Origin: JACQAI01 sp035507915
GTDB lineage: Bacteria > Pseudomonadota > Alphaproteobacteria > Elsterales > Elsteraceae
Length of the DNA: 36,088 nucleotides
Assembly (NCBI GenBank): GCA_035507915.1
Contig: DATJNS010000015.1
Span: 1-36,088 of the forward strand
Direction of reading: 5' to 3'
Below are positions 1 to 8,517 of the stretch, piece after piece (positions within the stretch are counted from its first letter, which is position 1; the number at the start of each line of letters is the position of its first letter). A program made the position numbers and the translations under genes. The notes under the pieces are model-generated. The model saw only the letters and a list, made by a program, of their open reading frames with translations. It made no database searches and had not been told where the DNA came from.

Positions 1-455
1 CTGGCGTGAGCACCGGACGAGATCGTGATGATTTTGCCGGGGCGCCCGCCGGCCGTCATGCTGCGCCCCGCCGCGCGGCACGTGAGGAACACGCCGCGCA
101 GGTTGGTCTCGATCACGCGGTCCCACTCCTCGACGGTCATGTCGAGGACCGGGCAGTTCGGATAGATGCCGGCGTTGGCCACGGCGATCGTCACGGGGCC
201 CAGCGCCCGTTCGGCCGCTGCGAAGAACCCTTGCACCGATGCCTCGTCCCGCACGTCGACGGCGCCAACGAAGATGCGCTCGCCGCCGAGCGCGGCCGCT
301 GCGCGCTCCGCCGCATCCGGGCGCAGGTCGCCCAGCGCCACCCGACCGCCGGCGGCGTGGAACGCCTGGGCGATGCCCTGGCCGATGCCGGAGCCGGCGC
401 CGGTGACGACGATCATGGCGTCGCTGAAATCGAAGTCCGCTGCCTGTCGTGCCAC
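1..455 (-). CDS. SDR-family NAD(P)-dependent oxidoreductase, C-terminus cut by window edge
   Basis: Classical short-chain dehydrogenase, read leftwards and leaving the window. The visible N-terminal ~150 residues contain the cofactor-binding TGAGSGIG motif near residue 20, the structural NAG motif near the middle (ANAGIYPN), and the segment ending ITISSG, which holds the family's catalytic Ser. The YxxxK active-site pair lies beyond the edge and cannot be checked. I chose a GTG start at 455 because a GGAGGAGG Shine-Dalgarno sits about 7 nt upstream. ATG codons further in would cut into the Rossmann fold. It is divergent from the LysR gene at 552, the usual arrangement for a LysR regulator and its target. 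The substrate cannot be told; SDRs act on many alcohols and ketones. Confidence 0.9.
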   Translation of the reverse strand, partial: MARQAADFDFSDAMIVVTGAGSGIGQGIAQAFHAAGGRVALGDLRPDAAERAAAALGGERIFVGAVDVRDEASVQGFFAAAERALGPVTIAVANAGIYPNCPVLDMTVEEWDRVIETNLRGVFLTCRAAGRSMTAGGRPGKIITISSGAHA

Positions 456-551
456 TGCGCCACCTCCTCCGCGTCCTCGATCGAAATAATTGCTGTGCTG
501 ACGCGCGATTAGATGGAGAAATGCGAATGGGTATATGAGGGGAGCTCATGA
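456..551. promoter_or_regulatory. Divergent SDR/LysR intergenic region
   Basis: These 96 bp separate two divergent genes and are the most AT-rich stretch nearby, with runs such as GAAATAATT. LysR-type regulators usually bind such shared regions and repress their own gene. No convincing symmetrical T-N11-A box stands out, so an operator here is inferred from layout. A GGGGAG ribosome site at about 539-544 serves the LysR ATG at 552. Confidence 0.5.
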
Positions 552-1445
552 ATGGCGCGCCGGGACCTCAATGACCTGCTGGCTTTCGTCGCGGTCGCGC
601 GCGAGCGCAGCTTCACCAGGGCCGCCGCGAAGCTCGGCGTATCCCAATCGGCGCTGAGCCACACCATCCGGGAGCTCGAGGAACGGCTCGGTCTTCGGCT
701 GCTGACCCGCACCACCCGCAGCGTCGCGCCGACGCAAGCCGGCGAACGCCTGCTGCACACCGTCGGTCCGCGGTTCGAGGAGATCGAGGCGGAGCTCGAT
801 GCCCTCAGCGAGCTGCGCGACAAACCGGCCGGCACGATCCGGATCACGGCGATCGACTACGCGGTCGACACCGTGCTCTGGCCGAAGCTGGCCAAATTCC
901 TGCCGGCCTATCCGGACATCAAGGTCGAGATCACCGTCGACTACACGCTGACCGACATCGTCGCGCAGCGCTACGACGCGGGCGTACGACAAGGCGAGCA
1001 GGTCGCAAAGGACATGATCGCGGTTCGGATCGGTCCGGACATGCGCATGGCGGTCGTGGGGTCCTCCGCCTACTTTTCGAGGCATCAAGAACCGAAGACA
1101 CCGCAGGACCTGGTCGGCCACAACTGCATCAATCTCCGCTTGCCCACCCATGGCGGGCTCTACGCTTGGGAGTTCGAAAAGGGCAAGCGCGAGGTCAAGG
1201 TGCGCGTCGACGGCCAACTCGTCTTCAACACGTCGGCACAAATGCTCGCCGCAGCGCTCGCCGGGTTCGGCCTCGCCTATGTCCCCGAGGGTCTGGCAGC
1301 GCCCCACATCGCGAAGCGGGGGCTGCGGCGGGTGCTCGAGGACTGGTGCCCGTCCTATCCAGGCTACCACCTCTATTATCCGAGCCGCCGCCAGTCCTCG
1401 CCGGCGTTCGCGCTGCTCGTCGATGCCCTACGGCATCGCGGCTGA
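552..1445 (+). CDS. LysR-family transcriptional regulator
   Basis: A 297-residue protein of normal LysR length. Residues about 5-62 form the winged helix-turn-helix (FVAVARERSFTRAAAKLG, then SQSALSHTIRELEERLG and LLTRTTRSV). Residues about 90-290 form the periplasmic-binding-protein-like effector domain. The sequence TRTTRSVAPTQAGERLL and the style of the effector domain fit the CrgA/DmlR/AaeR-like branch. The ATG at 552 follows a GGGGAG ribosome site by about 7 nt. An ATG at 548 is in another frame. It is divergent from the SDR dehydrogenase and ends 14 bp before the convergent decarboxylase-like gene. It probably regulates the SDR gene; the inducer is unknown. Confidence 0.93.
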   Translation: MARRDLNDLLAFVAVARERSFTRAAAKLGVSQSALSHTIRELEERLGLRLLTRTTRSVAPTQAGERLLHTVGPRFEEIEAELDALSELRDKPAGTIRITAIDYAVDTVLWPKLAKFLPAYPDIKVEITVDYTLTDIVAQRYDAGVRQGEQVAKDMIAVRIGPDMRMAVVGSSAYFSRHQEPKTPQDLVGHNCINLRLPTHGGLYAWEFEKGKREVKVRVDGQLVFNTSAQMLAAALAGFGLAYVPEGLAAPHIAKRGLRRVLEDWCPSYPGYHLYYPSRRQSSPAFALLVDALRHRG

Positions 1446-1459
1446 TCGTTTCACGTCCC

Positions 1460-2257
1460 TCACTTGGGACGCTTCTCGAACACGTCCTTGGCGACCGGCA
1501 GCGCCGAGAACGCGTTGGGCCAGCCGGCGTAGTAGGCGAGTTGCCGGATGGCCTCCGCGGCCTCCGGCTGCGTCAGGCCGTTGTCCATGGCCCGGCCGAG
1601 GTGACCCGAAAGCTGCGCGACCTGGCCCGTGGCGATCAGGGCGCTGATCGTGACCAAGCTGCGGTCGCGCGGCGCGAGCCCCGGGCGCAGCCAGAGGTCG
1701 CGGAAGACAACGTCGGTGGTGTCCTGCACGAGACCCGGCGCGACCGCGCCGAACTGCTCGCCCACGCGTTTCACGCGTTGCGCTTCGGCAGCCTCGTCGA
1801 GCGGCAGCCGCGGACCCGACGCCGGGGGGAGCTGATCGATCCCGATCTTGCGCCGGGCGAACACGTCCTTCGCGACCGACGCCGCCGACACGGCCGTCCC
1901 CCAGCCGGAATAGAACGCGAGATGCGTGATGATCTCGGAGACCTCGCCTGGCCTGACGCCATTGTCGAGCGCGCGATCGAGATAGAAGGGCAGCTCGATC
2001 GTCTGATTGCGCGCGATGAGGGCAGCGAGCGTCACGATGCTGCGGTCGCGCGGCGACAGACCGGGGCGCTTCCAAAGATCTTCGAGGAGCGCGCCTTGCG
2101 TGTACGCCGCGAGCGCCGGCGAGACCTGACCTATATCGTCGAGCGTGGGCGCGGACTGAGCCATGTCGGACCTCCTCGTGGATGGCCTTTGCTCGGCATG
2201 GGCCAATGCCGAGGCGATGAGGGACAGCGATACGACGGTCGCGGCGAGGCGTCTCAT
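1460..2257 (-). CDS. Tandem carboxymuconolactone decarboxylase (CMD)-family protein with N-terminal export signal
   Basis: A 265-residue protein with two CMD repeats. Repeat 1 starts near residue 61 (LWKRPGLSPRDRSIVT, then EVSEIITHLAFYSGWG) and repeat 2 near residue 188 (LWLRPGLAPRDRSLVT, then EAIRQLAYYAGWP). CMD proteins include gamma-carboxymuconolactone decarboxylase of the protocatechuate pathway and AhpD-like thiol peroxidases. No CxxC is present, so AhpD-type redox activity is unlikely. From the ATG at 2257 (GGAAGG about 7 nt upstream) the first ~22 residues look like a Sec signal ending near AHA. A second start at 2164 has an even better GAGGAGG 6 nt upstream and would give a cytosolic form of ~234 residues. 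The true reaction is unknown, since many CMD-like proteins are uncharacterised. Confidence 0.85.
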   Translation of the reverse strand: MRRLAATVVSLSLIASALAHAEQRPSTRRSDMAQSAPTLDDIGQVSPALAAYTQGALLEDLWKRPGLSPRDRSIVTLAALIARNQTIELPFYLDRALDNGVRPGEVSEIITHLAFYSGWGTAVSAASVAKDVFARRKIGIDQLPPASGPRLPLDEAAEAQRVKRVGEQFGAVAPGLVQDTTDVVFRDLWLRPGLAPRDRSLVTISALIATGQVAQLSGHLGRAMDNGLTQPEAAEAIRQLAYYAGWPNAFSALPVAKDVFEKRPK

Positions 2258-2763
2258 CGAAACCTTCCAGTCGATCGACCCGCGGGATCTACTGAATCTA
2301 AGGGATTGCGCGCGCCGGATTAGAGGGTGCAACGCGATAGCCCTTATGGCGCCGGCTCATCAATCGATCGAGCGCCGACGACGAGCCGATCGGCATTCAT
2401 GAACGCCGGACATAGGTCCATGCGGTTCTAAGCGTCTAATCGCTCGGCAGCGCACGGCTTAACTTGCGCCTCGTGAGTTCCCCCTTGCCGAGGATTCCCA
2501 TCATGCTATCGCTCCTGGTCGAACGATCCTGGTACGAGCGCGCTTGGCTGACCGAACGCGCGCCGTCACGCGCCGCGCAGATCGGCCGGCGCGCCCGCCT
2601 CCTTGCCCGACGCTTGGCGCGCGCCACGAGCGCGGTTGCAACGCTGCTCTCGTCGCGTCTGCAGCAAGCCCGCGAACTGTCGCCGTCGATCCGGTAGACG
2701 CGAAATCCTCGGTGTCGGCGATCGCGGCGTCCGGCCGAGATCGTCGGACGCCGCCGCCGACCC
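2258..2763. other. Intergenic region, mostly without a recognisable gene
   Basis: About 500 bp between two leftward genes. The right part contains one weak small open frame (2503-2697), listed separately. I see no tRNA, insertion-sequence end or strong terminator. The AT-richer piece near 2400-2470 could hold a promoter, but no clear -35/-10 pair was found. Confidence 0.5.
2503..2697 (+). CDS. Possible small basic protein, unrecognised
   Basis: A possible 64-residue protein starting MLSLLVERSWYERAWLTERA, followed by an Arg/Ala-rich helical stretch (RRARLLARRLARATS) and ending at TAG. It has a weak GAGGA ribosome site about 8 nt before the ATG. The Trp/Tyr-containing start looks more protein-like than the neighbouring out-of-frame translations, and the Arg-rich helix could bind nucleic acid or membrane. 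No family is recognised and there is no neighbour on the same strand. It could equally be chance in high-GC DNA. Confidence 0.3.
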   Translation: MLSLLVERSWYERAWLTERAPSRAAQIGRRARLLARRLARATSAVATLLSSRLQQARELSPSIR

Positions 2764-3444
2764 TCACGACCCGGCGACGGTGATCTCGATACGCCGGTTC
2801 AGGGCGCGACCTTGCAGGGTATCGTTCGGCGCGATCGCGTCGTCTTCGCCAAAACCCTGCGCCGTCACGAGGTCGCGACTCACGCCTTGCGAGATCATGA
2901 ACTCCATGACGCTCTCGGCGCGCTTCTGCGACAGCTCCTGATTCGACGCGATGCCCTTGCGTCGCAGCTCCGCTCCGATCGGCGTGTTGTCGGTGAAGCC
3001 GTTGATCACGAGCTTCAGCTTCTGCTCCACGGCAAGCTGGGTCGCCATCTTGGTGATGATCTGCTGCCCGTCCGGCGACAAATCCCAACTGCCCGGCAGG
3101 AACAGGAGATCACTGTTGACGGTGTATCGTATCGCACCGGCGAGTCGTTGCATCTGGACTTGCGCATCGGCGATCTGCTTGCGGCTCTCATCGATCTGTC
3201 GTTGCTTGGCGTCGATCTCGCCCTTGTTGAGGGCGAGCTGCTGCTGGTCGGCGATGATCTGCCGCTGATCGGCGATGATCTGTTGCTGCAGCCGCTGCTT
3301 CTCCGTCGCGTCGCTGGCGATCTGCTGGCGCAGCCGTCCATTTTCGTCCGATAGAGTATCGACGTGCGACTGCCAGGTGCAGCCGGAGCCGAAGACGCAC
3401 ACCAAAAGAGCGATAAGGCGGCGCACACGCGTACGACAGCTCAT
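2764..3444 (-). CDS. OmpA-family peptidoglycan-associated lipoprotein with coiled-coil linker
   Basis: A 226-residue envelope protein. Residues 1-21 are a lipoprotein-like signal ending FGSGC with Cys22. The lipobox is imperfect, with Gly at -3 instead of Leu/Val, so lipidation is likely but not certain. Residues about 26-102 are a Gln/Asp/Arg-rich coiled coil with a local repeat of IIADQ. Residues about 108-223 are the OmpA/MotB C-terminal domain, with NGFTDNTPIG carrying the peptidoglycan-contacting Asp and NRRIEI carrying the Arg. It probably ties the outer membrane to the wall. The ATG at 3444 has GAAGGA about 9 nt upstream; an upstream extension to 3513 has no signal-like start. It stands alone as a transcription unit. 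Confidence 0.88.
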   Translation of the reverse strand: MSCRTRVRRLIALLVCVFGSGCTWQSHVDTLSDENGRLRQQIASDATEKQRLQQQIIADQRQIIADQQQLALNKGEIDAKQRQIDESRKQIADAQVQMQRLAGAIRYTVNSDLLFLPGSWDLSPDGQQIITKMATQLAVEQKLKLVINGFTDNTPIGAELRRKGIASNQELSQKRAESVMEFMISQGVSRDLVTAQGFGEDDAIAPNDTLQGRALNRRIEITVAGS

Positions 3445-3799
3445 CGGTTCGAATTCCTTCTTTCGGGATTTCACCGCAGCGGCGCCAACGGTATTTGCGT
3501 AGGACGCCGTCATCTCCGAACGCTACTTCAACCGTCGCGGATCTGACTAGCGAGATGGCGAGCACGCTCGCCCGCGAGAACGCCGTCACTCCGACGGCGG
3601 CGCCGTGTTCTTTTCCGACGAAGCGCTGTAAGGCGGTTCGCATGCGGGCACGATCGAAGCGGCGCCCGCCAGCGGATCGAAACACGGCACGCCGCATCCT
3701 CGCCACCGGGTGAACCGCGCGCACGGCGCTGCGAGGCCGTGATTCGGACCTCGGCGAGTGATATGCTGGGGCGTCGCCGAACCGGGGAGGAGACGCCGC
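3445..3799. other. Divergent intergenic region between lipoprotein and amidohydrolase genes
   Basis: About 355 bp holding the promoters of both divergent genes. A perfect 7-bp stem with a 5-nt loop (CGCCGTC / GACGGCG, 3581-3599) is present, with a T-rich TTCTTTT about 10 nt further right. This is only weakly terminator-like. No gene is supported here. Confidence 0.4.
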
Positions 3800-4945
3800 A
3801 TGAAAAACGGCTTCCGGGTCTACGACGTCGACACGCACATCAATCCCGGCGCCGCGGTGCTCGACAAGTACGTCGATCCCGCCTTTCGCCCGCGCTTGCC
3901 CGAGCTCGCGCCGTACAAGGTCGCCGTCCGCGGCCGCGACGCCGGCGGCGCCGAGCGCGCCCTCTATCGCTTCGACCAGAAGGACTATGAGCGGACGCTC
4001 GGCGAGGCGACGCCGCGGCCGGGCTCGCGCGACGGCAGGGTGTGGCGCGGCCGGCTGCGCCCCAGCGCGGGCGTCGAGGATGACCGGGCGGACAACCGGC
4101 TGCACGACATGGACGTCGAGGGCGCCGACCGGCATTTCCTGATCCCCTCGGCGTGGACCGCCGTCGTCGGCCATCCCGACGTGTCGATCGAGATCGCGCT
4201 GATCCGCGCCTATCACCGCCACATGCGCGATTTCTGCGGCACCGCGCCGGACCGGCTCAAGGGACCGATCGTCGCCTCGACCCGCAATGTCGACGAGGCG
4301 GTGCGCGAGATCCGCGAGTGGGGCGCATCCAAATGGGCGGTCGCGGTGCAGCCGCTGCTCGACAACGATCGGCCGGTCGACCATCCCGACCTCGAGCCGA
4401 TCTGGCAGGCCGCCGAGGACCACGACCTCGCGATCGTGCATCACAGCTTCGCGTGGAACCCGCCGTATTTTCCCGGCTACCGCGACATGTGGGACAACGT
4501 CTACCTGGCGCGGCTGTGCTCGCACCCATGGGGCGCGATGCGCTTCATGGCCGGTTTCCTCGCGGGCGGCGTGCTCGACCGCCACCCGGGTCTGCGCCTG
4601 GCGGTCCTCGAATGCGGCTTCGGCTGGCTGCCCTTCTGGGTGCGGCGGATGGACGAGCAGGTCGGCTATGTCGGCCGCACCGCGGCGCTCAAGCATTTGC
4701 CGAGCGAGCATTTCCGCGCCGGCCGCGTCTTCTGCAACATCGAGGCGCACGAGCACGAGCCGATGTTCCAGATGGTGACGCAGGCGCTCGGCGACGGCGT
4801 GTTGATGTACGCGTCCGACTACCCGCACTATGAGAGCTGGTTTCCCGACTCGATCGACAAGATCATGGACTGGTCGAGCCTCGACCAAGCGACGCGCCAA
4901 AAACTGTTCTGGGACAACGCCAACCGCTGCTTCAAGCAGACCTAG
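3800..4945 (+). CDS. Amidohydrolase-2 family metal-dependent hydrolase/decarboxylase (ACMSD-like)
   Basis: A 381-residue TIM-barrel enzyme. Metal-ligand candidates are D11-T-H13 in the first strand (YDVDTHINP), the His pair at 214-215 (AIVHHSF) and Asp340 (YASDYPHYES). The D-x-H form instead of H-x-H at the first site is common in the ACMSD/gamma-resorcylate decarboxylase branch, many of whose members are non-hydrolytic decarboxylases. The ATG at 3800 has GGGGAGGAG about 8 nt upstream; an upstream extension has no ribosome site. The MetE-like gene follows after 47 bp on the same strand, so co-transcription is likely. The role is probably breakdown of an aromatic or heterocyclic carboxylate; the substrate is unknown. 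Confidence 0.87.
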   Translation: MKNGFRVYDVDTHINPGAAVLDKYVDPAFRPRLPELAPYKVAVRGRDAGGAERALYRFDQKDYERTLGEATPRPGSRDGRVWRGRLRPSAGVEDDRADNRLHDMDVEGADRHFLIPSAWTAVVGHPDVSIEIALIRAYHRHMRDFCGTAPDRLKGPIVASTRNVDEAVREIREWGASKWAVAVQPLLDNDRPVDHPDLEPIWQAAEDHDLAIVHHSFAWNPPYFPGYRDMWDNVYLARLCSHPWGAMRFMAGFLAGGVLDRHPGLRLAVLECGFGWLPFWVRRMDEQVGYVGRTAALKHLPSEHFRAGRVFCNIEAHEHEPMFQMVTQALGDGVLMYASDYPHYESWFPDSIDKIMDWSSLDQATRQKLFWDNANRCFKQT

Positions 4946-4992
4946 CGCGCGGATCGGGGCGGACCGGGTACGACGCGACACAGGAGCTCGAT

Positions 4993-6033
4993 ATGGCCCC
5001 ACAGGCTTTCACGACCACGGTGATCGGCAGCATGCCGAAGCGGCCTTGGCTCTTCACGGCGGCGACCGCGGTCGACGGACGGCGCGACCACTTCGCCGAG
5101 GCGCGGACGTGGAGCCTGACGGGCGAGGCGTTGCGGCTCGCGCAGGACGACACGACGCGTCTCGCGATCTACGAGCAGGAGCGCGCGGGCATCGACATCA
5201 TCAGCGACGGCGAGCAGCGTCGGAAGAACTACGTCACCCACCTGACCGCCGCGATGGGCGGCTTCGACTACGAGACTTTCGAGATGCGCACGATGCGCGC
5301 GGGCCGGCGGACCGTCAGGGTCGGACGCTGCGTCGGTCCGATCGAGCATCGCGGGCCCGTGCTGGTGGAGGATCTGCGCTTCGCGATCGCTGAGAGCGCG
5401 CGCCCCGTCAAGGTGACGCTGCCCGGCCCGATGACGGTCGTCGACTCGACCGCGGACGTCTATTACCGCGACGAGAAGGCCATGGCGTTCGCCTGGGCCG
5501 CGGCGATCAACCAGGAGGCGCGCCTGCTCGACGCGCTCGGGCCGGCCGTCATCCAGTTCGACGAGCCGGTGTTCAGCCGCTACCCGGAAAAGACCGCCGA
5601 ATGGGGCATCGCGGCCCTCGACCGCTGCGTCGAGGGGCTGCGCTGCACGACCGCGGTGCACGTCTGCTACGGCTACCCGCAAGCCGGCACGCCGCGGCCG
5701 ATCCGCGACACCTATCCGGCCATCCTGGCCGAGCTCGACCGCTCGAAGATCGATCAGCTCGCGCTGGAGTTCGAAGGGCCGGCGCTCGACCCGCGGCACC
5801 TGGCGGCGTGCAAGTCGAAAACCGTGCTGTTCGGCTGCGTGTTCAACAGCGACGAAACGACCGAGACCGCCGAGCACGTGGCGCGCCGCCTGCTCGCGGC
5901 CGCCGAGGTGCTGGGGCCCGAGCGCATCCAGGCGGCGCCCGACTGCGGTCTCGTGATGATGTCGCCGCGCCGCGCGGTCGAGAAGCTGCGCATCATGGTC
6001 GAGGGCGCCCGGCTCGCGCGCGCGAGGATCTAG
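4993..6033 (+). CDS. MetE-like (cobalamin-independent methionine synthase C-terminal family) protein
   Basis: A 346-residue single-domain protein matching only the C-terminal catalytic half of MetE (full MetE is ~750 residues). The N-terminus TTTVIGSMPKRPW is typical of this stand-alone group. The zinc-binding set is present: His223 and Cys225 (VHVCYG), a Glu near 259-261 (LALEFEG) and Cys318 (APDCGL). The folate-binding N-terminal half is absent, so it may transfer methyl from a donor other than methyl-tetrahydrofolate, for example in demethylation of a catabolic substrate. The ATG at 4993 follows an AGGAG site about 9 nt upstream. It lies downstream of the amidohydrolase gene and ends 27 bp before a convergent amidohydrolase. 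Confidence 0.87.
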   Translation: MAPQAFTTTVIGSMPKRPWLFTAATAVDGRRDHFAEARTWSLTGEALRLAQDDTTRLAIYEQERAGIDIISDGEQRRKNYVTHLTAAMGGFDYETFEMRTMRAGRRTVRVGRCVGPIEHRGPVLVEDLRFAIAESARPVKVTLPGPMTVVDSTADVYYRDEKAMAFAWAAAINQEARLLDALGPAVIQFDEPVFSRYPEKTAEWGIAALDRCVEGLRCTTAVHVCYGYPQAGTPRPIRDTYPAILAELDRSKIDQLALEFEGPALDPRHLAACKSKTVLFGCVFNSDETTETAEHVARRLLAAAEVLGPERIQAAPDCGLVMMSPRRAVEKLRIMVEGARLARARI

Positions 6034-6060
6034 CGCGATGCCGCAGAAGCGTCGGCGCCC

Positions 6061-7134
6061 TCAGGGCTTGGTCAGGCGGTAGACGCGCGCCGCGGTGCCG
6101 CTGTAGAGCGCCGTCTTCTCGGCCGCCGAGGCGCCCGCGGTGATGCGCTTGAAGGCGTTCCACAGCTCGGTATAGCCGCCCGACTGCTTGTCGGGCGGGA
6201 AGTTGCTCTCGAACATGCAGCGATCGACGCCGAACAGCTCGATGCACGGCTCGATGTACTGGCGCCACGCGGCCGCGAGATCCTCGGACGACGGCGGCAG
6301 CGGGCGCTCGTGGAAGTCGAAGCCGAACGACGTCATGCCGACGCCGCCGAGCTTGACCGTGACGTTGGGACACTTGGCGAGCTCGGCGATGTCGCGCTTC
6401 CAGCTTGCGAGAATCTCCTGGCGCCGGCCGCGATACGGACCGACGCCGAGCACGCCGCCGACGTGGTCGAGGATGATCGAGGTGTTCGGGAACGCGCGCG
6501 CCAGATCGATGGCGTGGGGCAGCTGCGGATGGTACTGCCAGCTCTCGAAGCTCAAGCCGAGCGGCGCCAGCTGAGCGAAGCCCTCGCGGAACTTGGGATC
6601 GCGCACGAGATCCACCGGCACCTGCCGGGAGGCGAACTTTTGGACGTCGGGATGGGGGTCGCCCGCGACGCCGACCCGAATGCCGCGGAAGCGGCCGCCA
6701 CCGACGGCGATCTGGGCCTCGAGCACGGCGCGCACGCGCGCGCCGAGGGTGAGGTCCGCCGAGCCGATGATGGCCTCGGCGACCCGGCACGGGCCGTAGT
6801 TGCCCGACGCGCTCATCGCTGCGATGCCGTTGACGAATTCGACCTCGCCAACCGGCGCCATCTCGGGCGGCCCGGCCTTGCGGTACATGGCGCGGCACTC
6901 GACGAACACGGTGGCGACGATGTTGTGGCCGCCGCCGATGTCCTCGAGCAGCTCGGGCAGGAGGTAGCGGCCGCGCGCCGGCGTGTCCCAGAAATGGTGG
7001 TGCGGATCGATGATCGGGAGATCCGGCTCGAGCGCCGCCTCGCGCGGCTTCTTGGCCAGCCAAGGCAGCAGCACGGCGTCCGGGTGATGGGACGTGCCGC
7101 GATACTCGCCGGTGGCGTCGCCGAACTGGGCCAT
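6061..7134 (-). CDS. Amidohydrolase-2 family protein (PMDC/lactonase-like)
   Basis: A 357-residue TIM-barrel hydrolase. Near residues 41-50 it has IIDPHHHFWD, the first metal/active-site motif of the amidohydrolase-2 group that includes 2-pyrone-4,6-dicarboxylate lactonase and L-fuconolactonase-like enzymes. Later landmarks are ILDHVGG near the middle and MFESNFPPDK near the C-terminus, the usual position of the active-site Asp/Asn. The ATG at 7134 has GGGAGG 5 nt upstream. Sequence further upstream in frame is Arg-rich and not protein-like. It is convergent with the MetE-like gene. It is unrelated in detail to the amidohydrolase at 3800, so the two probably act at different steps. The substrate is unknown. 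Confidence 0.87.
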   Translation of the reverse strand: MAQFGDATGEYRGTSHHPDAVLLPWLAKKPREAALEPDLPIIDPHHHFWDTPARGRYLLPELLEDIGGGHNIVATVFVECRAMYRKAGPPEMAPVGEVEFVNGIAAMSASGNYGPCRVAEAIIGSADLTLGARVRAVLEAQIAVGGGRFRGIRVGVAGDPHPDVQKFASRQVPVDLVRDPKFREGFAQLAPLGLSFESWQYHPQLPHAIDLARAFPNTSIILDHVGGVLGVGPYRGRRQEILASWKRDIAELAKCPNVTVKLGGVGMTSFGFDFHERPLPPSSEDLAAAWRQYIEPCIELFGVDRCMFESNFPPDKQSGGYTELWNAFKRITAGASAAEKTALYSGTAARVYRLTKP

Positions 7135-7499
7135 GGCGTCCTCCCTGATGTCGCTATGCTGTTTCCGCCAGTTGACCGCGAATTGCCATCGGCGGCAACC
7201 GGCGCGACGGCGGAGCCGTGTCTCGGTTCGAGATTCGACGGACGTGGCGGCGGCGTGCAAGCGTCCGTCGCGCATGCCATAGTGGCGGTCGGTCGATCAC
7301 ACGGTAGAGCAGTGACGCATCGATGCGGTACACGTCGATGGACGGTCCGTCGGCCGGATGGACATCGACGACGACGCCTTGCTCGGTGACGTGATCGAGG
7401 CCGCGACGTCGCTTCCGGAGCGCCAGCAGCTCTCCATCGCGACGTGACCGCGCAAAGCGACGCCCTGGCCCGATGCAGGCCACGGCACGGGAGGAAGCA
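7135..7499. other. Divergent intergenic region between amidohydrolase and Bug receptor
   Basis: About 365 bp. The only open frame of any interest is a 29-residue acidic stretch at 7358-7447 (MDIDDDALLGDVIEAATSLP), with no ribosome site and too short to support. The right end carries a strong GGGAGGAA ribosome site for the receptor gene. No hairpin, repeat or RNA gene was recognised. Confidence 0.45.
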
Positions 7500-8480
7500 A
7501 TGACGGTTGCGAGCCGATTGGCCGGAGTTCTCGTTGGCGCCGCGGCGCTGCTGTGCGCGGAAGCGCCGGCGCGGGCGGCCGATCCTTATCCCGACCGACC
7601 GATCCGCGTCATCGTGCCGACACCGCCCGGCGGCGGCGCCGATACGCTCGGGCGGCTGACCGCGCGGGCGGTCGAGCCGATCCTGAAGACCCGCGTGATC
7701 ATCGAGAACAAGCCGGGCGCCGGCGGCACGATCGGCACCGGCCTGATCACGCGGGCGCCGCCCGACGGCTACACGGTGGGCTTCATCTTCAACGGCGTGC
7801 TGACCACCTTGCCGAACACCATGAAGGACGTGACCTATACGCAGGACTCCTACGTTCCCATCATCGAGATCGGCTACGGCTCCTACGTGATGTGCGTCGC
7901 CCCGGAATTTCCGGCCAACAACGCCAAGGAGTTCCTCGAGCAGCTCAAGCGCAGTCCGAACAAGTACACCTACGGCACCGACGGCGTCGGCAACACGATG
8001 CAGCTCGCCGCCGAGCGCATCTTCGAGCGCTTCGGGATCAAGCAGATCTCGGTGCCGTTCGGCGGCGCGGGCGAGACCGCCAAGAATTTCCTCGGCCACC
8101 AGATCGACATCTACGGCGGCTCGGTGCAGCCGATGCTGCCCTACATCAAGGCCGGCACCGCCAAGTGCCTGCTGTTGACCTCGGGCGCCGACAATCCCCA
8201 GGTGCCGCAAGCGTCCGGCCTGGACGCGGTCGGCGCCAAGGGCCTGGAGTCCGGGCTGTGGTGGGGATTGATCGGACCCAAGGGACTGCCGCCGGCGATC
8301 GTCGACACGCTCTACCGCGCCTACCGCGAGGCGGCGCGCTCGCCCGCCATCCAGACGGCGCTGGAGAACGCGGGCGCCGCACCGGTCATCCGCGACCCGA
8401 AAGAAATGCGCGAGCTGATCACGCGCGAATACGCCGCGTTCCACCAGGTCGCCCAGCATCTGGGCCTCGCCGTTCAATGA
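7500..8480 (+). CDS. Tripartite tricarboxylate transporter (Bug/TctC) family substrate-binding receptor
   Basis: A 326-residue periplasmic receptor. Residues 1-26 form a Sec signal ending ARA before ADPYPDRP. The PDRPIRVIVPTPPGGGADTLGR and ENKPGAGGTIGT segments are hallmarks of Bug receptors, which use a Venus-flytrap fold to capture carboxylates for TctAB-type permeases. The ATG at 7500 has GGGAGGAA 4-5 nt upstream. No TctA or TctB membrane gene lies nearby, which is usual for orphan Bug genes. It is followed after 37 bp by an isocitrate lyase-family enzyme on the same strand, so the captured acid may feed that enzyme. The ligand is unknown. Confidence 0.93.
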   Translation: MTVASRLAGVLVGAAALLCAEAPARAADPYPDRPIRVIVPTPPGGGADTLGRLTARAVEPILKTRVIIENKPGAGGTIGTGLITRAPPDGYTVGFIFNGVLTTLPNTMKDVTYTQDSYVPIIEIGYGSYVMCVAPEFPANNAKEFLEQLKRSPNKYTYGTDGVGNTMQLAAERIFERFGIKQISVPFGGAGETAKNFLGHQIDIYGGSVQPMLPYIKAGTAKCLLLTSGADNPQVPQASGLDAVGAKGLESGLWWGLIGPKGLPPAIVDTLYRAYREAARSPAIQTALENAGAAPVIRDPKEMRELITREYAAFHQVAQHLGLAVQ

Positions 8481-8517
8481 CGCCGCCGGCAACGCCAATC
8501 CCCGAAAGGACAGCCCG

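Noticed and set aside
456..551. A T-N11-A LysR box
   Set aside because: No dyad-symmetrical pair stood out; the call rests on layout only.
7358..7447. A 29-residue acidic open frame before the Bug receptor gene
   Set aside because: Protein-like composition but too short, no ribosome site and no neighbour to support it.
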